Positions 51,884-61,879 of a DNA stretch of 64,000 bases are shown here, in pieces. The position numbers and the translations under genes are program-made. The stretch is from assembly GCA_036498905.1 (NCBI GenBank), contig DASYER010000023.1:181785-245784 (forward strand). Direction: 5' to 3'. Under the pieces are notes generated by a model. The model searched no databases. It had not been told where the DNA came from and saw only the letters and a program-made list of their open reading frames with translations. The DNA comes from DAIDKA01 sp036498905. GTDB taxonomy: Bacteria > Pseudomonadota > Gammaproteobacteria > Steroidobacterales > Steroidobacteraceae. How positions within the stretch are numbered: position 1 is the first letter of the stretch; every line of letters starts with the position of its first letter.

Positions 51884-54109
51884 ATGGGTGACGCTTACGT
51901 CAAGCGCCTCTGGGCGCTGTTTACCCTGCTTTTGGCGGTGACTCTCGTTTTGCCCGCCGGCGTGCATGCCGCGGATATCGGGGACGTCCGTGGGGTCGTG
52001 CATGATGCGCAGCATCGGCCCATCGGCGGAGCGAGCGTGCAGCTCAAGGCGGCCATGGCTGACTGGTCGCGCACCACGCAAAGCAGCCCTGATGGTGAGT
52101 TCGCCTTCGCGGCGGTGCCGCTGGGCGACTACGAGCTGAACGTCAGTCAGAGCGGATTTGTGACCGCGGCGTTGCCGTTGACGGTCGTCGCCGGTGCGGC
52201 CCCGTCGACTCACATTCAGCTCAGCGCCGGCGACTCATTGCAGACAGTCACCGTGACAGGCACCACTTTGCCGAACGCGGAGGCCTTTACGACGAGTACG
52301 TTGGTTGATCGGCAGGATATCCAGATGACTCCGGGTGCCGATCGCAGCAACAGCCTCGCCATGATCACGGACTACGTTCCGGGTGCGTACTTCGTGCATG
52401 ACCAGCTGCATGTACGCGGCGGCCATCAGGTCACTTGGGAAGTCGACGGTGTGGAGATTCCCAACACCAATATCGCCAGCAACGTGGGACCGCAGATCGA
52501 CCCGAAAGACATCGACTACATGCAGGTCAATCGCGGCGGCTATGGCGCGGCGGAGGGTGATCGGACCTACGGCGTGTTCAATGTCGTGCCGCGCACGGGA
52601 TTTGAGCGCGACGCTGAAGCGGACCTGATGGTCAGCGGCGGCAATTTCGGCCAGACCAACGACTATGCCAGTGTCGGTGGCCATTCCGACCAATTTGCCT
52701 ACTACGCAAGCGTGAACGGCAATCACAGCAGTCTGGGGCTCATGACGCCGGACGCCCAGATTATCCACGACGCGCAGGACGGCTATGGGGGCTTCTCGAC
52801 ACTGACCTATAACCTCACGCCGGACGATCAGTTCCGCCTCGTGCTGTCCGCGCGGCGCGACGACTATGAGATCCCGAATGCTCCGGGGCAGATTGCCGGC
52901 GACGTACAGCGTGAGGCTGACTCCTATGCGCTGTTGTCGTGGGTCCACAGCCTGAGTACTTCGACCGTGCTGACGAGTTCGATTTTCTATCACTACAACC
53001 GGGCCGACTATGACGGCGCATCGTGGGATCAGCCGATCAGTACCACGGCGGAGCGCTCTTCCGGCTATTTCGGCGGCCAGGAGAGCCTGCATGTGAGCAC
53101 GGGCCGCAATACACTGGACACCGGGCTGTATGCGTTTGGCCAGGCGGACAGTCAGGCCTTCAACGTCCTGTTCAACGACGGCAGCTATCCCCCGGTCGTG
53201 CAGTCCTTCAGACCCAAGGGCAATGTCGAGGCGGCATGGCTGCAGGATACCTTCCAGCTCACCGACTGGTTTGCACTCTCGGCGGGTCTGCGGCAGACGC
53301 ACTTCGAGGGACTCATCAGCGAAAATGCGACGGATCCGCGGTTGGGAACTACGATCAGCCTCCCCATGGTCGGTTGGGTACTGCGGGGCTTTTGGGGAAA
53401 GTTCTATCAGCCGCCGCCACTCGAGACCATTTCCGGACCGCTATTGGCCTATGCACAGAGCAGCGCCCTGGGATTTTTGCCGCTGCACGGCGAACGCGAC
53501 GAGGAATACCAGATCGGGCTGACTATTCCGGTGAGCGGATGGACGGTGGACCTGGATCACTTCCGGACGCAGTCGAAAAACTTCTTCGACCACAATCCGA
53601 TCGGTGACTCGAATGTGTTCTTGCCGGTCACGATTACGGGAGCATTGATCGAGGGCAACGAACTGTCGGTGCGCTCGCCCCGCTTCTGGGCCGGTGAGGA
53701 AGTGTATGTCACCTATTCGAACCAGACGGCCAACGCGACCGGAACAATCACGGGAGGATTGACGGATTTTTCACCTCCGGGCGGCTACTACGCCCTCGAT
53801 CACGATCAGCGCAACACGCTCAATGTCGGTCTGCGTGCACAGTTGCCCTGGCGCGCGTATGCCTCGATGAACCTTTACTTCGGCTCCGGATTCGCCAATG
53901 CCGATGAGTTCCCGAGTCATCTGCCGAGTCACGGAACCCTGGACATGAGTCTCGGCAAGCAGTTCGGTACGCACCTCACCGCTTCGCTCACCGTCGTAAA
54001 TGTGACCGACAAGCATCTGCTCATCGACAACAGCCTCACTTTCGACGGACTGCATTGGGATAGCCCGCGGGAGATCTACGGGCAGATCCACTACCAGTTT
54101 GGTTACTGA
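51884..54109 (+). CDS. TonB-dependent receptor with CarboxypepD_reg-like N-terminal domain
   Basis: 741 residues; start 51884 with GGGAGA 7 bases upstream. Signal peptide ends VHA. Residues ~30-110 are a carboxypeptidase-regulatory-like domain (VRGVVHDAQHRPIGGASVQL), a feature of SusC-like and some metal receptors. Plug at ~120-230 (QLHVRGGHQVTWEVDGVEI) and a barrel ending IHYQFGY with the terminal aromatic. Its neighbours (His-rich protein, RND metal pump downstream) suggest a metal or metal-chelate ligand. Unknown in detail. Confidence 0.88.
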   Translation: MGDAYVKRLWALFTLLLAVTLVLPAGVHAADIGDVRGVVHDAQHRPIGGASVQLKAAMADWSRTTQSSPDGEFAFAAVPLGDYELNVSQSGFVTAALPLTVVAGAAPSTHIQLSAGDSLQTVTVTGTTLPNAEAFTTSTLVDRQDIQMTPGADRSNSLAMITDYVPGAYFVHDQLHVRGGHQVTWEVDGVEIPNTNIASNVGPQIDPKDIDYMQVNRGGYGAAEGDRTYGVFNVVPRTGFERDAEADLMVSGGNFGQTNDYASVGGHSDQFAYYASVNGNHSSLGLMTPDAQIIHDAQDGYGGFSTLTYNLTPDDQFRLVLSARRDDYEIPNAPGQIAGDVQREADSYALLSWVHSLSTSTVLTSSIFYHYNRADYDGASWDQPISTTAERSSGYFGGQESLHVSTGRNTLDTGLYAFGQADSQAFNVLFNDGSYPPVVQSFRPKGNVEAAWLQDTFQLTDWFALSAGLRQTHFEGLISENATDPRLGTTISLPMVGWVLRGFWGKFYQPPPLETISGPLLAYAQSSALGFLPLHGERDEEYQIGLTIPVSGWTVDLDHFRTQSKNFFDHNPIGDSNVFLPVTITGALIEGNELSVRSPRFWAGEEVYVTYSNQTANATGTITGGLTDFSPPGGYYALDHDQRNTLNVGLRAQLPWRAYASMNLYFGSGFANADEFPSHLPSHGTLDMSLGKQFGTHLTASLTVVNVTDKHLLIDNSLTFDGLHWDSPREIYGQIHYQFGY

Positions 54110-54147
54110 AGGGCTCTCAGGTGCACACCGATTCAACACTCCTCATC

Positions 54148-54561
54148 CTAGTCCGCCGCCGGCACGGAGTGATGTTCGTGCGTGATACGCCAGTCGCCGG
54201 CAATTTTGCGCAGTCCGACCGTCAGTCGAAATGGAAATCCGCCCGGCTCGGGAGGGCCGCTGAAGGTACCCGAGCCGCAGCGCATGATTGCCACGGCGAA
54301 GGCGACATCTGCGCCGGCGGTGATTGTCAGCTCCTCGATGTCGAAGGCCTGGGAGGGCTTGTGATATCTGAAGAACAGATCCCAGGTTTGCCGGTACTCG
54401 TCCATTCCGCGCGACTGCAGTGGCGGCGGGAGGTCGAACATCACGATGTCCTGTTCATGATGGGCAAGAATGCCGGCAAGATCGTGCCGTCGGACCGCAT
54501 CCGCCCATGCTTCGATCAGTGTTCTGATTTGCCTCTCGGCCGTTGCGTCTTGCTGCATCAT
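54148..54561 (-). CDS. SnoaL-like / DUF4440 protein
   Basis: 137 residues from the ATG at 54561 (MMQQ doublet). Cone-shaped NTF2-like fold: RTLIEAWADAVRRHDLAGIL, LTVGLRKIAGDWRITHEHHS. It may bind or isomerise a small polyketide- or terpenoid-like molecule; unknown. It follows the secreted protein gene by 11 bases on the minus strand, so they may be cotranscribed. Confidence 0.75.
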   Translation of the reverse strand: MMQQDATAERQIRTLIEAWADAVRRHDLAGILAHHEQDIVMFDLPPPLQSRGMDEYRQTWDLFFRYHKPSQAFDIEELTITAGADVAFAVAIMRCGSGTFSGPPEPGGFPFRLTVGLRKIAGDWRITHEHHSVPAAD

Positions 54562-54572
54562 GTCAAGGAACT

Positions 54573-55568
54573 TCACTTCCCTTCGATTGCTCGCATCATC
54601 TGTTCGTGGACGTCGCCACGCTCGACATTGAGATTCTGCTCCAGATCGGCGGAGTATAGCGCCTTCAGATAGGCGCGATCCGCCGCGGTGAGCGAGCCGG
54701 CCACGGGTGTGTTGCATCCGTTGGCCAGCAGATCGGTGATGCTCGGGAGCGGGGCGCAGTGGTCCAGTTGTGACATGCGGGTCAGTGACAACACGGCCAT
54801 GTAATCGGCGATCGACTGCATGGAATAGCGCGCGAGTTGGCCGCTGTCGGCAATGATCAGCACATGTACGAATTCGCTGCGCACCCTGTGGCCCAGGTAG
54901 CTGCCGGCGACGCCGGAAGGCTGCATGCCCATGGCCGAAACGTCCGAATCAATCTGCCCGCCCGACAGAAGTGGTGGATCGGACCCCGGGCCGGTTCCAA
55001 AACTCTGATCGCCGGATGACTTCCCCATGCCGGGGATGGGCATCTCGACCTCCATGGAGCGCGTACCGGTTTCGTACCATGCCTGGATGGGACGACTGAA
55101 GGTGGCGACCTGCTTGATCTGCGCTGCCGGATAAAACCCCAGCAGTGGCCGAAAGGCCTTTGCGATGCGATCCAGCAGCGCCTGCGGCTCCCGAGTGAAG
55201 ACGATCTCCACCGTGATCGGGCACTTCTTGCCGACCGATCCGGTGGGAGCGCCGATCGCCCGCGCCACGTTCAAGATGTCCCGGGTGACGAAATCCGCAC
55301 CCTGCGGCTGCAATCCGGTGACCAGCGGGCAAACGTTCGCATGCCAGCGGCCAAGCTGGTTGATCCGGGCACCTGGTGCCGAGTGTGATTCCACAAAACC
55401 GCTGACGGCATGCGCCAGGGTGCGGTGATCCTGGGCTCGGGTGGCGGTGACCGTCACCTCCTGGAGCGTCTGCTCGGATGTCGACTGCGAATCAGGCGCT
55501 TGCGCAAGAGCGGTGCCCGTCGCGTAGGTCGCGATGACACAGGCCAACCAACCACGGCGCATATCCAA
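54573..55568 (-). CDS. Exported protein of unknown function
   Basis: 331 residues, signal peptide ending ATGTALA. Mature part starts with EVTVTATRAQDHRTLAHAVSGF, then VCPLVTGLQPQGADF, a Gly/Pro-rich segment near residue 195, and C-terminal LTAADRAYLKALY. Homologues seem limited to soil gammaproteobacteria, but I cannot assign a function. Fourteen residues resemble the signature seen at the junction of TonB-linked proteins, which is weak. It separates the RND pump from the SnoaL gene. Confidence 0.6.
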   Translation of the reverse strand: MDMRRGWLACVIATYATGTALAQAPDSQSTSEQTLQEVTVTATRAQDHRTLAHAVSGFVESHSAPGARINQLGRWHANVCPLVTGLQPQGADFVTRDILNVARAIGAPTGSVGKKCPITVEIVFTREPQALLDRIAKAFRPLLGFYPAAQIKQVATFSRPIQAWYETGTRSMEVEMPIPGMGKSSGDQSFGTGPGSDPPLLSGGQIDSDVSAMGMQPSGVAGSYLGHRVRSEFVHVLIIADSGQLARYSMQSIADYMAVLSLTRMSQLDHCAPLPSITDLLANGCNTPVAGSLTAADRAYLKALYSADLEQNLNVERGDVHEQMMRAIEGK

Positions 55569-55641
55569 ATCCCGATGAATCCAAGCCAGCGCGCTACGTT
55601 ACTGGATCAGTCGCCGGGGTCAACCGCACCGTTACAGTTGG

Positions 55642-58600
55642 TTACACTTCCAGCCGGTCGTTGGGCCGCGCCACCAGCACATACAGCGCGGGCATCAGGA
55701 AGATGCTGATCAGCAGGCGCGACAGCATGCCGCAGACGATCACCAGCGCGAACGGCCGTTGTGAATCGGTGCCGACGCCGGTGGCGAGTGCCGCCGGCAG
55801 CAATCCGAGCGCGGCTACCAGCGCGGTCATCATGATCGGGCGCAGCCGCAGGATCGCGCCCTCGCGAATCGCCTCTTCGGTTGGCGTGCCGCTGCGGCGC
55901 AATTCATTGACGTAGGAGATGTAGACCACGCCGGTCAATACCGAGACGCCGAACAGCACGATGAATCCGATGCCGGAGGAGACTGAAAACGGCGTATCGG
56001 TAATCCACAGCGCAAGGATGCCACCGACCGGCGCCGACAGCAGTACCCCGAGCACCGTGATGAAGGGGAATTTGAAATTGCTGTAGAGCACGAACAGAAG
56101 CATGAAGATCAGCAGCAGCGTCAGCGGCAAAATTACATTCATCTGTGCGCGCGAAGCAGTGTATTCCTTGTACTCACCACCCCAGTCCAGGCGATAGCCC
56201 TGCGGCAGGCTGACTTTGTCATGAACCTGCCTGATCGCATCCTGTACCGCGCCGGCGAGGTCGCGCCCCGTCACCGAGAACTGCACGCCGATGTAGCGCG
56301 AATTGTCTTCGCGGTAGATGAATGAAGCGCCATCGGTTTCCTCGATGTCGGCCAGCTGCCTGAGCGGGATCTGCTGACCGCCCGCCGTTGCCACCGGGAT
56401 GTCGCCGATTTCCTGGGGATTGTCACGAAACTGCCGATCGAGCCGGACGATGAGATCGAACTGCTTTTCCCCCTGGACGACCTGGGTTGCGACATCACCG
56501 CCGATCGCCGTTTCAATCAGGCCGTTGATGTCGGAGACATTCAGTCCGTAGCGGGCGATCTTCTGGCGATCGATCTTGATGGTGAGGCTCGGTTGCCCGA
56601 GCTCATGCACCAGCGTCACGTCACTGATGCCGCGGACATGCGCCAGCACGTCCTTGATGGACTTGCCTTTCTGCTGCAGCGTCTGCAGGTCGGCGCCAAA
56701 GACCTTGACGGCCAATGCGCTCTTCAGACCCGTTTCGGCTTCATCGACGGCGTCCTCCGCAGGTTGCGTATAGTTGAAGTCGATGCCAGGGAACGATTGC
56801 AGCTTGCTGTTGATGGCATCGATCAAGGCCGGCTTGTCGCGGTAGGCGCCATGCCACTGCCTGTAGGGCTTCAGGCCGACAAAAAACTCGACGTTGAAGA
56901 ACCCGGTCGAGTCGGTCCCGTCATCCGGCCGGCCCAGTTCGGAGGTGACCGTGGTCACCACCGGAAAGGAGCTTAGGACCTCGCGGATTTTCGGCGTGAC
57001 GTTCGCGGCTTCGTCGAATGAAATGGTGTAGGGCATCGTTGCGCGCACCCACAGCGCGCCTTCATCCAGATGCGGCATGAATTCCGCGCCGATGCTGGGC
57101 ACAAGCAGCAGCGACAGAGCCAGCACCGCGGTGGGCACCAGGACCGTCGGCCAGGGCCGTTGCAGACACCAATGCAGACCGCGAGAGTAGGCGGCCTTGG
57201 TTTTGTCGAACAGCGCATTGCGCCGCTCGCGCACGTTACGCCGCATGAGCAGGGCGCACAGTACCGGCAACAGGGTCAGGGTGACGAGTAGGGAGCCGAC
57301 CAGCGCGAAAATCATGGTATCGGCCATCGGCTTGAACAGCGTACCGGAGGGCCCCGTCAACACGTAGATCGGCAAAAAGCTCGCGACGATCACGGCCACC
57401 GCGTAGACCAGCGGACGATCGACTTCAGCCGCCGCATCGATGATGATTTCCCGGATATTGAGCGTCGTCCCGTGACGCAAGGCGATCTGCCGGAAAATAT
57501 TCTCGACCATGAAGATGGCGCCGTCGACGAGAATGCCGAAATCGACCGCGCCGATCGAGAGCAGATTCGCCGAGGCATTCTGCAGATCCAGGCAGACGAA
57601 CGCGAACAGCAATGCCAATGGGATGGTGACGGCGACGATCAGCCCGGCGCGAATGTCGTAGAGGAAAAACACCAGCACGGCAATGACCAGCACCATGCCG
57701 AGCAGCAGATTGCGTTCGACCACCTGAGTCGTTTGGGCGATCAGGTCGGCCAGATCGTAAAAGGGACGGATCTTCACGTCCCGGGGGAGTACCTCTCGAT
57801 TGAGCTCTTCGGTCTTTGCCTCGACGCGCTTGAGCACATCCTGGGTCTTCTCCCCGGTGAGCATGAGGATCACGCCCTCGACCGCGTCGTTGCGCTGCAT
57901 GTAGCCAAACTCGCCAAGACGGGGTGCGATGTCGATCGCCACGCGCCCGACATCCTTGACCAGCACCGGGATGCCGTTATGCACGGCGAGCACGACCTCC
58001 TCGATGTCCTGTGTCGTGGTCAGCCGACCCAGCCCGCGGATGTAGAAGAACTGTCCGCCCTGCGAATAGAAGCCGCCGCCGGCGTTGCTGTTATTGGCGG
58101 CCAGCGCCGCCTCGACCTGCGACACCGACAGTCCGACGGCGGCGATCCGCGCCGGATCGAGCAGCACCTGGTACTGCATGTCGCCGCCACCGAACGCCGA
58201 GTCGTCGGCGACCCCTGTAACCGATCGGTACTGTGGCGCGACCACCCAGTCCTCGAAGGTCTTCAGCTCCATCGGGGAGCGATCGGGACTCTCCAGCACG
58301 TAGCGATAGATCAAACCCGAAGGCGAGGACAGCGGCGATACCGAAGGCGTCACGCCGGTCGGCAAGGTGATGCCGCCCAGCCGGTTGAAGACCTGCTGTC
58401 GCGCGAAGTAGTTGTCGACGCGATCGTGATAGGTGAGCGTGACGTCCGACAGTCCGTACAATGAAATGGAACGCTTGGTGGCCAGGTCCGGAATCCCGTT
58501 CATGCCGAGCTCCACCGGCACGGTGACGAGACGCTCCATTTCCTCGGCGGAGTGTCCCGGCCATTGCGTGATGATCTCCACGATCGGCGGAGACAGATCC

Positions 58601-58767
58601 GGATAGGCATCCATGGGCAGCCGTTTGAGCGCCCACCAGCCGGCGCCGATGAGGCCGGCCGCCAGCAGAATGATCAGGAAGCGCTGCTCCAGCCCAAAGG
58701 CAACAATGCGATTGATTGCCGAACCGGAACGCGGCACCGGCGGGTTGGGCGGCAGCTGGGCGCTCAT
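55642..58767 (-). CDS. HME-family RND metal efflux pump (CzcA/CusA-like)
   Basis: 1041 residues, 12 helices and two large periplasmic loops. The key helix-4 motif reads DFGILVDGAIFMVEN, matching the Zn/Co/Cd (Czc) type. The start overlaps the adaptor stop by four bases (ATGA at 58764-58767). It pumps divalent cations across the envelope with proton motive force. It is the last of the OM factor, adaptor, pump set. Confidence 0.93.
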   Translation of the reverse strand: MSAQLPPNPPVPRSGSAINRIVAFGLEQRFLIILLAAGLIGAGWWALKRLPMDAYPDLSPPIVEIITQWPGHSAEEMERLVTVPVELGMNGIPDLATKRSISLYGLSDVTLTYHDRVDNYFARQQVFNRLGGITLPTGVTPSVSPLSSPSGLIYRYVLESPDRSPMELKTFEDWVVAPQYRSVTGVADDSAFGGGDMQYQVLLDPARIAAVGLSVSQVEAALAANNSNAGGGFYSQGGQFFYIRGLGRLTTTQDIEEVVLAVHNGIPVLVKDVGRVAIDIAPRLGEFGYMQRNDAVEGVILMLTGEKTQDVLKRVEAKTEELNREVLPRDVKIRPFYDLADLIAQTTQVVERNLLLGMVLVIAVLVFFLYDIRAGLIVAVTIPLALLFAFVCLDLQNASANLLSIGAVDFGILVDGAIFMVENIFRQIALRHGTTLNIREIIIDAAAEVDRPLVYAVAVIVASFLPIYVLTGPSGTLFKPMADTMIFALVGSLLVTLTLLPVLCALLMRRNVRERRNALFDKTKAAYSRGLHWCLQRPWPTVLVPTAVLALSLLLVPSIGAEFMPHLDEGALWVRATMPYTISFDEAANVTPKIREVLSSFPVVTTVTSELGRPDDGTDSTGFFNVEFFVGLKPYRQWHGAYRDKPALIDAINSKLQSFPGIDFNYTQPAEDAVDEAETGLKSALAVKVFGADLQTLQQKGKSIKDVLAHVRGISDVTLVHELGQPSLTIKIDRQKIARYGLNVSDINGLIETAIGGDVATQVVQGEKQFDLIVRLDRQFRDNPQEIGDIPVATAGGQQIPLRQLADIEETDGASFIYREDNSRYIGVQFSVTGRDLAGAVQDAIRQVHDKVSLPQGYRLDWGGEYKEYTASRAQMNVILPLTLLLIFMLLFVLYSNFKFPFITVLGVLLSAPVGGILALWITDTPFSVSSGIGFIVLFGVSVLTGVVYISYVNELRRSGTPTEEAIREGAILRLRPIMMTALVAALGLLPAALATGVGTDSQRPFALVIVCGMLSRLLISIFLMPALYVLVARPNDRLEV

Positions 58768-59915
58768 TGGCTCTGGATGAAGCGAACGAAGATGCCGCCC
58801 TCGACGACTACCTTCTCACCGGCTTTGAGGCCCGAAGGTATCTCGTAACGGTCGCCGTCGCGATAACCGAGCGTGACATGGGCCCGCGCGAAACTGCCGT
58901 CGGATTGCTCCAGGTACACAAAGGGCAGATTCTCATCGTCGCGCAAAACGGCGGACACCGGAATCAACAGGCCGCTCTCCTCGTGTTGCGATCGGATCAG
59001 GACTCGCACGTACATCTGCTTTTTCAGAATCTGCGCCGGATTCGGCACCGAAACACGCGCGACCACCGAACGGGTATCGGGATTGACCAACGCCGAGACA
59101 TTGGTGACCGTTCCCTGCAAATGCGCTGCCGCAGTGTCCGATTCGACCTCGGCGCCATCACCGACCTGTATCGAGGAAACATCCGCGCCGAAGATCTGTG
59201 CCTGCACCCACACGCGCGACAGGTCGGCAACGGTGAAACAGGGCGTCGTGCCGGCGGCCACCAGTTGTCCGGGCGTAATCAGCTTCTCGACCACGATCCC
59301 CGTGATCGGCGAGCGGATCGTCCCCTCCATGCGGGTGACGGGCCGGTTCTCCTGGATATCCTTGATGGTCTGCGGATCGACATTCAATGCGACCAGCGCC
59401 TGCAGCGCGGCAGAGCTATCCGATTCGGCGTTGTCGGCGTCCGTTTGGGCCTGTGCTTCCTCGCGCTGCGAGACTCCCTGATGCTCGAGCAGATCCTTGT
59501 CCAGATCTGCGAGCTTGCGGGCAGTCGCGGCGGTCGCGATCGCCTTGCGGTAAGTGGCAAAGGCTTCGGCAAAATCCGGTGAACTCACCGTCGCCAACTC
59601 CTGCCCTTTCTTGACGCTCTCGCCGAGGGTCGCGAGCAGCCGCGAAACCGGACCGGAGAAGGGCGCCAGAACGCTGGTCGCCTGGTCGTTGTCGAAATCG
59701 ACCACTCCGGTGGTATCGATCGACCGGCGGAACGTGGTCGGCGCGACGGTATCGATCTGCAGATGTTGCCGCTGTGCCGCGGTCAGGGTGACATTGCTGG
59801 GACTCGAGGCTGCAGCCGGTGAATTCTCCACCCCCTGGGATGAACAGCCGGCCACTGTCAGAATGGTGATAAGCAAGAGAACTGAAGCGGATCGACTCCG
59901 TGATTCAATTCCCAT
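58764..59915 (-). CDS. RND periplasmic adaptor (membrane fusion protein)
   Basis: 383 residues. Lipobox VAGC (residue ~23) anchors it to the inner membrane. Barrel-sandwich hybrid domain (TSVLAPFSGPVSRLLATLGE), a helical hairpin (~100-165) and beta-barrel/membrane-proximal domains. Connects the pump and the outer-membrane factor. Its 5' end overlaps the outer-membrane gene stop by 11 bases. No N-terminal His-rich metal-binding extension is present. Confidence 0.9.
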   Translation of the reverse strand: MGIESRSRSASVLLLITILTVAGCSSQGVENSPAAASSPSNVTLTAAQRQHLQIDTVAPTTFRRSIDTTGVVDFDNDQATSVLAPFSGPVSRLLATLGESVKKGQELATVSSPDFAEAFATYRKAIATAATARKLADLDKDLLEHQGVSQREEAQAQTDADNAESDSSAALQALVALNVDPQTIKDIQENRPVTRMEGTIRSPITGIVVEKLITPGQLVAAGTTPCFTVADLSRVWVQAQIFGADVSSIQVGDGAEVESDTAAAHLQGTVTNVSALVNPDTRSVVARVSVPNPAQILKKQMYVRVLIRSQHEESGLLIPVSAVLRDDENLPFVYLEQSDGSFARAHVTLGYRDGDRYEIPSGLKAGEKVVVEGGIFVRFIQSQ

Positions 59916-61386
59916 GAGTCGACTCAGTCAGTTCGGCGCGCTGCCACCAGCCGCCACCCAACGCCTGGAACAGCGCTGCGGTGTCGGCATAGCGGCTGGC
60001 CTGTGCCTGGATGAGGTTCAACCGTGCCTGCTGGTACGCCTGTTCGGCGCTCAACAGCGCAAGATCACCGGCATAGCCGTCGCGAAGCTGTCGTTGCGCC
60101 AGATCGAGAGTGGTCTTGGCGGCCTGTTCGGCGGTCGCGGCTGCCTTGAGGCCCTCGGCATCCTGTTGCAGTGCTGTCAGAGTGTCGGCGACATTCTGGA
60201 CCGCGGTCAGAACCGTGCTGCGATACTGTTCGGCGGCCTGCGTGAAGGCAGCTCGCGCGGCGCGTTCCTGGTGCAGCAGTTTGCCGCCCTCGAAAATGGG
60301 TGTGGTGATATCCCCGGTCAGCCCCCAGAAGCCGGTGCCCGAATTGAAAAGCTGGCTGATGGCCAATCCCGTGCTGCCCGCATCAGCCGTCAGGGTGATG
60401 TTTGGCAGCCGGTTCGCGATGGCGACACCGATCTGCGCGCTGGCGGCATGCAGGTTGGCCTGTGCCTGGCGCACATCGGGACGCTGCGCAACCAGTTTCG
60501 CAGGCATGCTGACCGGCAGATCGGTGGGCAGCTGCAGGCTCGACAGCTCGAATGCGTCCGCAGCCGATTCGCTGGGGAAGCGACCGGTCAGCACCGCCAG
60601 CAGATGATGCAGCTGCGCGGCCTGTTTGATCAGCGGCGGCAATGTGGCGGCGACCTGTGCGAGTTGCGATTCCTGCGCGGCCACATCCACGCCGCTGGCG
60701 TAACCCTTGCGCAGCTGGTAGTTCAGGATTTCCAGCCCATGCGAATTGAGCGCGATGAGTTGTCGCGTCGCCTCGACCTGCGCGTCCATCGCGCTGGCCT
60801 GGATCGCCGTGACCACCACGTTGGAGGTCAGTGTCGTATAGGTCGCGAGCATCTGGAAGCGCACGGTCTGGGCCTGCGCCTGCAAGGATTCCACCGTGCG
60901 CCGGTTCAGGCCGAAAACATCCGGCACATAGGAGATGTTGAGTTGCGGCGTGAACAGGCTGTACAGCAGCGCATTGTTGGCGGGCACCGGGGCAAGTGAA
61001 GCCGGTTGCTTCTGGCGGCTGGCGGAGAAATCTGCACCAAGGCTTGGATAGTAGGCGGCGCGCTGCGCCAGCACGGTTTCGCGCGCCTGCGATAATGCCG
61101 CCTGGGCGGCCTTCAGATCGTGATTGTTCGCGAGCGCTTGCTCGATCAGGTCATTGAGGATGCGGGAATGGAACAAGGTCCACCAGTCACCGGAAAGCTC
61201 GGCATTCTCGCTGAAGCGCTGTGCATCGCCCCCGGCGACCGCAGCGGTGGCAGCGGTAGCGGCGAGAGGACCTGCGGTGTACCTGGTGACGCTCGGCGCG
61301 GCGGGCGGCCTGAAGTCCGGACCGACCGCGCAACCGGCGATCGATAACGCCAGCAGTGCGGGGATCAGTGTGGAATCGATTCTCAT
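59905..61386 (-). CDS. RND outer-membrane efflux lipoprotein (NodT/CzcC-like)
   Basis: 493 residues from the ATG at 61386. Signal peptide with lipobox IAGC, then two OEP repeats: HDLKAAQAALSQARETVLAQ and LAQRQLRDGYAGDLALLSAEQ. Forms the trimeric exit duct of the tripartite pump. First gene of the operon; its promoter region is shared with the divergent PadR gene (61387-61564). Confidence 0.9.
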   Translation of the reverse strand: MRIDSTLIPALLALSIAGCAVGPDFRPPAAPSVTRYTAGPLAATAATAAVAGGDAQRFSENAELSGDWWTLFHSRILNDLIEQALANNHDLKAAQAALSQARETVLAQRAAYYPSLGADFSASRQKQPASLAPVPANNALLYSLFTPQLNISYVPDVFGLNRRTVESLQAQAQTVRFQMLATYTTLTSNVVVTAIQASAMDAQVEATRQLIALNSHGLEILNYQLRKGYASGVDVAAQESQLAQVAATLPPLIKQAAQLHHLLAVLTGRFPSESAADAFELSSLQLPTDLPVSMPAKLVAQRPDVRQAQANLHAASAQIGVAIANRLPNITLTADAGSTGLAISQLFNSGTGFWGLTGDITTPIFEGGKLLHQERAARAAFTQAAEQYRSTVLTAVQNVADTLTALQQDAEGLKAAATAEQAAKTTLDLAQRQLRDGYAGDLALLSAEQAYQQARLNLIQAQASRYADTAALFQALGGGWWQRAELTESTHGN

Positions 61387-61541
61387 CCCGTAGGCCGTTG
61401 TTTGTTTGCGTAAGGCCGAATCGGGCAACGCCAGCCTGTGATCATATAGTGGATCAGCCGCTGAACAAAGGCCCTTGCTGCTCGAGCTGTCCGGGAGCTG
61501 ACGTCATCGCCACGTGCTTGTTGCAAATCTTGACGAGTAAG

Positions 61542-61555
61542 TCGACATATGTTGA
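61542..61555. promoter_or_regulatory. ACATATGT-centred near-palindrome between PadR and pump genes
   Basis: TCGACATATGTTGA lies 10 bases before the PadR start, next to a TTGACG box (61530-61535). PadR-family regulators often bind ATGT/ACAT dyads, so this could be an autoregulatory operator that also affects the divergent pump operon. Confidence 0.3.
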
Positions 61556-61564
61556 TGTCCTGGG

Positions 61565-61879
61565 ATGTCGCGTCCTTCCAATGCTTCGCCCCAGACTCGT
61601 CTTCTTCTGGCCACCATGCTGGAGCGACCGCGCTCGTGGCGCTACGGCTACGAGCTGTCAAAACAGACCGGCCTGACTTCAGGCACTCTCTACCCGCTTC
61701 TGATGCGCCTCAGCGATCAGGGGCTGTTGGATTCCAGATGGCAGGAGCCTGAACGACCCGGGAGACCGGCTCGGCATTCCTATCGCTTGAACAGCAGTGG
61801 TCTCGCGCTGGCACGCGCAAGCAAGACGCCGTCAGTGGAGCAATACATCGCGCGCCGCCCGGTTGGGACCGTTGCATGA
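61565..61879 (+). CDS. PadR-family transcriptional regulator
   Basis: 104 residues: a single winged-helix domain with GYELSKQTGLTSGTLYPLLM and SRWQEPERPGRPARHSYRL, the classic PadR features. No C-terminal dimerisation domain beyond the short last helix. ATGA overlap with the next gene (61876) indicates an operon. It may respond to phenolics or drugs. Confidence 0.9.
   Translation: MSRPSNASPQTRLLLATMLERPRSWRYGYELSKQTGLTSGTLYPLLMRLSDQGLLDSRWQEPERPGRPARHSYRLNSSGLALARASKTPSVEQYIARRPVGTVA

Noticed and set aside
57472..58464. 330-codon frame opposite the RND pump gene
   Set aside because: It is the antisense of the conserved pump; protein is low-complexity with His/Asp/Gln runs.
61387..61564. Confident sigma-70 promoter for the PadR gene
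   Set aside because: TTGACG is present at 61530 but no convincing -10 at 16-18 bases follows.
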